Assembly: GCA_016765495.1 (NCBI GenBank)
Contig: JAESPV010000021.1
Location: 59,395 to 123,394 of the forward strand
Direction of reading: 5' to 3'
Source of the DNA: Desulfocapsa sp.
GTDB lineage: Bacteria > Desulfobacterota > Desulfobulbia > Desulfobulbales > Desulfocapsaceae
Length of the DNA stretch: 64,000 bases
In this document: positions 60,834 to 64,000 of the stretch, in pieces
Numbering within the stretch: position 1 is the stretch's first letter
Layout: every line of letters begins with the position of its first letter
The notes under the pieces: generated by a model
Database searches by the model: none
Seen by the model: the letters and a program-made list of their open reading frames with translations, nothing else
Told to the model about the DNA's origin: nothing
Program-made: the position numbers and the translations under genes

Positions 60834-62291
60834 CTATTTTTTCCAGAATGAGGGGATAAAGAGTACCAGTACGGAAAACATCTCCAGTCGACCCACCAAC
60901 ATATTCCACGAAAGAAACCATTTCCCGGTATCTGAAATAAAGGCAAAGGTATGAGTCGGCCCCACGGCACCGAATCCCGGGCCGATATTCATAAGTGCAG
61001 ATATTACCGAACTTATAGCCGAGCTGTAGTCCATGTTGTCGGTGAGGGTCATGATAAAGCCGCCGATCAGTATCATAAAGATATTAATAATAAAGTAGAA
61101 GAGCGCCAGGTTGATCACATCTTCATCAATGCAACGACCATTCAGCCTCAGCGACACAACAGCCATTGGTTGAAAGAATATTTTTCGAACCGAAGCGGAC
61201 ATATATTTACAGATGATAGCATAGTGGACAACTTTTATTCCACTGGAGGTTGACCCGGCGCAGGCGCCAATAAAACAGACCATGAAGAGCAGCATCTGGG
61301 CAGAGTTCGGCCAGAGTTCGTAGTCAGCAGTTCCAAAGCCCGTGGTTGTGAGAATGGATACGATCTGAAAGGTTCCGTACCTGAGGGCATCGGGGAAATT
61401 TGCGTATGTGCCCTTTATCCAAAGTATAAGTGTAATTGCTCCGCAGAAAAAAAGGAGAAAACCAAGGTACCATCGAAGCTCTGTGTTCTGTTTAAGAGCC
61501 TTCATGTCTCCCCGCAGTACCTGATAAATCAAAACAAAACTGAGTCCACCCAGAAACATAAACAGGATAATGATCCAGTCAAAATAGGCACTGTTGTAGG
61601 CACCTATGCTGGCATTTCGTGTTGAAAATCCAGATGTTGAAATGGTTCCAAATGCAGTGCAGATGGAATCAAAAAGTGTCATTCCGCCGAGTGTCAGCAA
61701 TGTAATCTGGATTAGGTTCAGCCCAATGTAAATCCACCAAAGCATCACCATGGTATCGCGGTTGCGTGGTTTGAATTTCTCTTTTGTGATCACTTGGCCG
61801 GGGCTCGATTCGGCACGAAAAATGCGTAATCCTCCCATTCCGTGGGGGAGAAAGATGATTGCAAGGGTCAGAAAGCCCATACCGCCAAGAAGATGGGTCT
61901 GGCTTCTCCAGAGTAGTAGGCCATGTGGAACTGATTCAATGTCTGTGAGGATTGTAGTCCCGGTGGTTGTGTACCCGGAAATCATCTCAAAAAAAGCATC
62001 GGTGAATGATGGAATAGATCCGTGAAGCATAAAGGGGATGGCGGAGAACGCTGAAACGATAATCCAGCCAATGACCGCAATAAAAAATCCGTCTTTAATG
62101 TTTAGATCATTGTGTTTACGAAAGAGAAAGAATAGAGGAAGTCCTGCTCCAAGGGTTATAGCACCTGCATAAAGGAGAGGGAGAAGGTCGCTTTCATGAT
62201 AGAAGAATGAACAGGCGACGGGGAATGTCATGGAGGTGCCGGTAACAATAAGCAGAACTCCCATGACATGGATAATTGATGAAAAATGCAT
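60834..62291 (-). CDS. trkH: Trk potassium transporter membrane subunit TrkH
   Basis: 485 aa polytopic; SGYTTTGTTILTDIE, LTTTGFGTADYELWP selectivity-filter repeats. Confidence 0.93.
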   Translation of the reverse strand: MHFSSIIHVMGVLLIVTGTSMTFPVACSFFYHESDLLPLLYAGAITLGAGLPLFFLFRKHNDLNIKDGFFIAVIGWIIVSAFSAIPFMLHGSIPSFTDAFFEMISGYTTTGTTILTDIESVPHGLLLWRSQTHLLGGMGFLTLAIIFLPHGMGGLRIFRAESSPGQVITKEKFKPRNRDTMVMLWWIYIGLNLIQITLLTLGGMTLFDSICTAFGTISTSGFSTRNASIGAYNSAYFDWIIILFMFLGGLSFVLIYQVLRGDMKALKQNTELRWYLGFLLFFCGAITLILWIKGTYANFPDALRYGTFQIVSILTTTGFGTADYELWPNSAQMLLFMVCFIGACAGSTSSGIKVVHYAIICKYMSASVRKIFFQPMAVVSLRLNGRCIDEDVINLALFYFIINIFMILIGGFIMTLTDNMDYSSAISSVISALMNIGPGFGAVGPTHTFAFISDTGKWFLSWNMLVGRLEMFSVLVLFIPSFWKK

Positions 62292-62296
62292 GGATT

Positions 62297-63130
62297 TTAC
62301 TGATCGTTTTTATCCCATGAGATCAGTGCCCAGCGGGATGGGTACGGTCGGTTGACTATGAGTGTTCCATTGTTTTCTGTGGTGCTGTTGCTTTGGATGT
62401 ACTCTTTGAGCTTACGTTCTTCTTTCCTTGTAAGATCTTGAAACATCCAGCGATAGGACTCCAGTGCTTCATCCATTGAAGAAAAGGAGACTGTTTTTTT
62501 CAGGCTGATAATATCAACGCAGGGATGGATATCCATGGAGTATAGGGTATTGATTGTGTAAATATAGTCAGGTCCTGAACGAAAAGGTCTGTTTATGGCA
62601 GTGAAAGCACCATTATCAAAAGGGGTGGGGCTTATTCTGTCCACCACAAACACAGAGCGTTTTGCGTAGTCATTGAGTTTGGCAAGGGCCTTCTGGAGAT
62701 TGTTCACACTTAAAGAGCGGCAGGCAATACAGATATCATGTTTTTTGATCTGCAGTGCGTCCCAGTCATCCTCCCAGGAGCCAAGGACAGTTCGTAAGTT
62801 ACTGATGTTTTGCTCACGGGCACGATTGTTTAATACTTCAAGCATACCCTTGGAATAATCAATAGCCGTAACGGATTTAACTCTATTGCTAAGTGGCAGG
62901 GCAAGGGTTCCTGGGCCCGATCCACCGTCTAGTACAGTGGTTTTAGAATCCAGAGGGATATGATCCAGAACAAGATCCACAAAGAGGGAATCGCTGTTTC
63001 TTTTAGCAAAAGACTCAGCTTTTTTATCCCAGTCAGCAGGTCCTTTGGCTGTCCATGACTTTTTGGCTCTGGCATTTTGCCAAAGCTTGTCCCAGTCAAG
63101 ATCGTCATAGGTTAATTCAGGATGCATCAT
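62297..63130 (-). CDS. class I SAM-dependent methyltransferase
   Basis: TTVLDGGSGPGTLALPLSNRVKSVTAIDYSKGML. Confidence 0.88.
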   Translation of the reverse strand: MMHPELTYDDLDWDKLWQNARAKKSWTAKGPADWDKKAESFAKRNSDSLFVDLVLDHIPLDSKTTVLDGGSGPGTLALPLSNRVKSVTAIDYSKGMLEVLNNRAREQNISNLRTVLGSWEDDWDALQIKKHDICIACRSLSVNNLQKALAKLNDYAKRSVFVVDRISPTPFDNGAFTAINRPFRSGPDYIYTINTLYSMDIHPCVDIISLKKTVSFSSMDEALESYRWMFQDLTRKEERKLKEYIQSNSTTENNGTLIVNRPYPSRWALISWDKNDQ

Positions 63131-63411
63131 GTTTTACTCCTTTTTCTACCTTTCCAGTCTTTCATCGCCGCCAAAAAGAATAGCACAGCTAAAATGCTTC
63201 TGCAAGGTCTTGCGAAAATGTTTGACAGTGCTGCTCAATATGGTTAGTATTCTCCTTTTGTTGATTTTACGCTCGGCGAATAGTTGAGATTCAGTGAACA
63301 GGTTGTGCAGGGCAAAATTATCCGGGAATAACAGGGAATCTCTGTGAATTGAATAACACCCGGTTTTAGCAGCGATAAAGACCCGCGATACACGCGGATA
63401 AGGAGTTAGTA

Positions 63412-63549
63412 ATGAGTAAACGTACTTTTCAACCCAGTAATATCAAGCGTAAACGTACCCATGGATTCCGTTCTCGGATGTCCACTCGTGCCGGTCGTGC
63501 AATTTTAAATTCCCGTCGTGCAAAAGGGCGTAAGCGTCTCTCCGCTTAA
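63412..63549 (+). CDS. rpmH: 50S ribosomal protein L34
   Basis: [45 protein letters not shown]. Confidence 0.98.
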   Translation: MSKRTFQPSNIKRKRTHGFRSRMSTRAGRAILNSRRAKGRKRLSA

Positions 63550-63555
63550 GACACG

Positions 63556-63888
63556 TTGGCCCGGTATAAACTCCCGAAAACTGCCCTTCTTCGCAAGGGT
63601 CGGGAGTTTGATAAGGTATACAGGCAGGGAACACGTTGGCATGGGAAAGAGTTTTCGCTCATTTTCTGTCCCGGCGAATTGGGTTTTAATAGAATTGGAA
63701 TCAGTATTCATCGTAAGCTGAAAGGGGCCGTAAAGCGAAACAGAATTAAACGAATTATTCGTGAGTCGTTTCGTCTGGAAAGAGCCGCTTATCCCGATTG
63801 TGCAGACATTGTTTTTGCTGTTCGGCCCAATTTTTCTTTAAAATCCCCTGCTGAAATTACCTCTGCTGTGGCAAAACTTGAAACTTGA
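63556..63888 (+). CDS. rnpA: ribonuclease P protein component
   Basis: Follows rpmH; LRKGREFDKVYRQGTRWHGKEFSLIF..NRIGISIHRKLKGAVKRNRIKRIIRESFR; TTG start. Confidence 0.95.
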   Translation: MARYKLPKTALLRKGREFDKVYRQGTRWHGKEFSLIFCPGELGFNRIGISIHRKLKGAVKRNRIKRIIRESFRLERAAYPDCADIVFAVRPNFSLKSPAEITSAVAKLET

Positions 63889-64000
63889 CGCTGGTATTTT
63901 TAGTTCCTTGTTAGGGTAAATTCTTTTTAAAAAAACAGGAATTTATCCTGATAGGGACCTCTACTGGCCTACCTATTGTTCAGCAGTGTTAGCCGTGCCA

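Noticed and set aside
63889-64000. YidD-like start after rnpA
   Set aside because: Expected by synteny but the visible sequence does not give a convincing frame before the window ends.

Overview
This 64 kb window is a chromosomal segment that looks like a Desulfobulbales-type deltaproteobacterium (Desulfobacterota); that taxonomic call is inference from gene content. Most of it is housekeeping: rimO tail, HU/IHF, rluB-type, ubiD-type, cbpMA, aroK-aroC-glgA-gap, a PEP/pyruvate-binding giant protein, dacA-type, acs, alaS, the split F1Fo ATP synthase operon (b', b, delta, alpha, gamma, beta, epsilon), gltD-like, AMIN amidase, mutS, azlCD, efp-epmA, ygiQ, nth-xthA fusion, lgt, mnmG, trkA/trkH, rpmH-rnpA. 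An apparently acquired island (about 19.9-29.9 kb) carries an acetate-type symporter, a USP-membrane fusion, a monomeric [FeFe]-hydrogenase, hydG and nrfHA. The strongest unusual signal is at 51445-51876. It is a gene missed by the ORF track whose frame has four in-frame TGA codons, each in an SG-U-(G/S)G context. Each TGA is followed after exactly 20 nt by the apical loop of a 5-6 bp hairpin, which I read as four phased bacterial SECIS elements. The gene appears to encode a multi-selenocysteine peptide of the SbtA-like (thio/selenoxazole RiPP precursor) kind, with no cognate maturase visible in the window. Other notable items are an Nth-ExoIII single-chain repair fusion, an intrinsic terminator embedded in the epmA coding start, dispersed REP-like palindromes, direct repeats flanking the island cassettes, and a possible decayed hydE remnant upstream of hydG.
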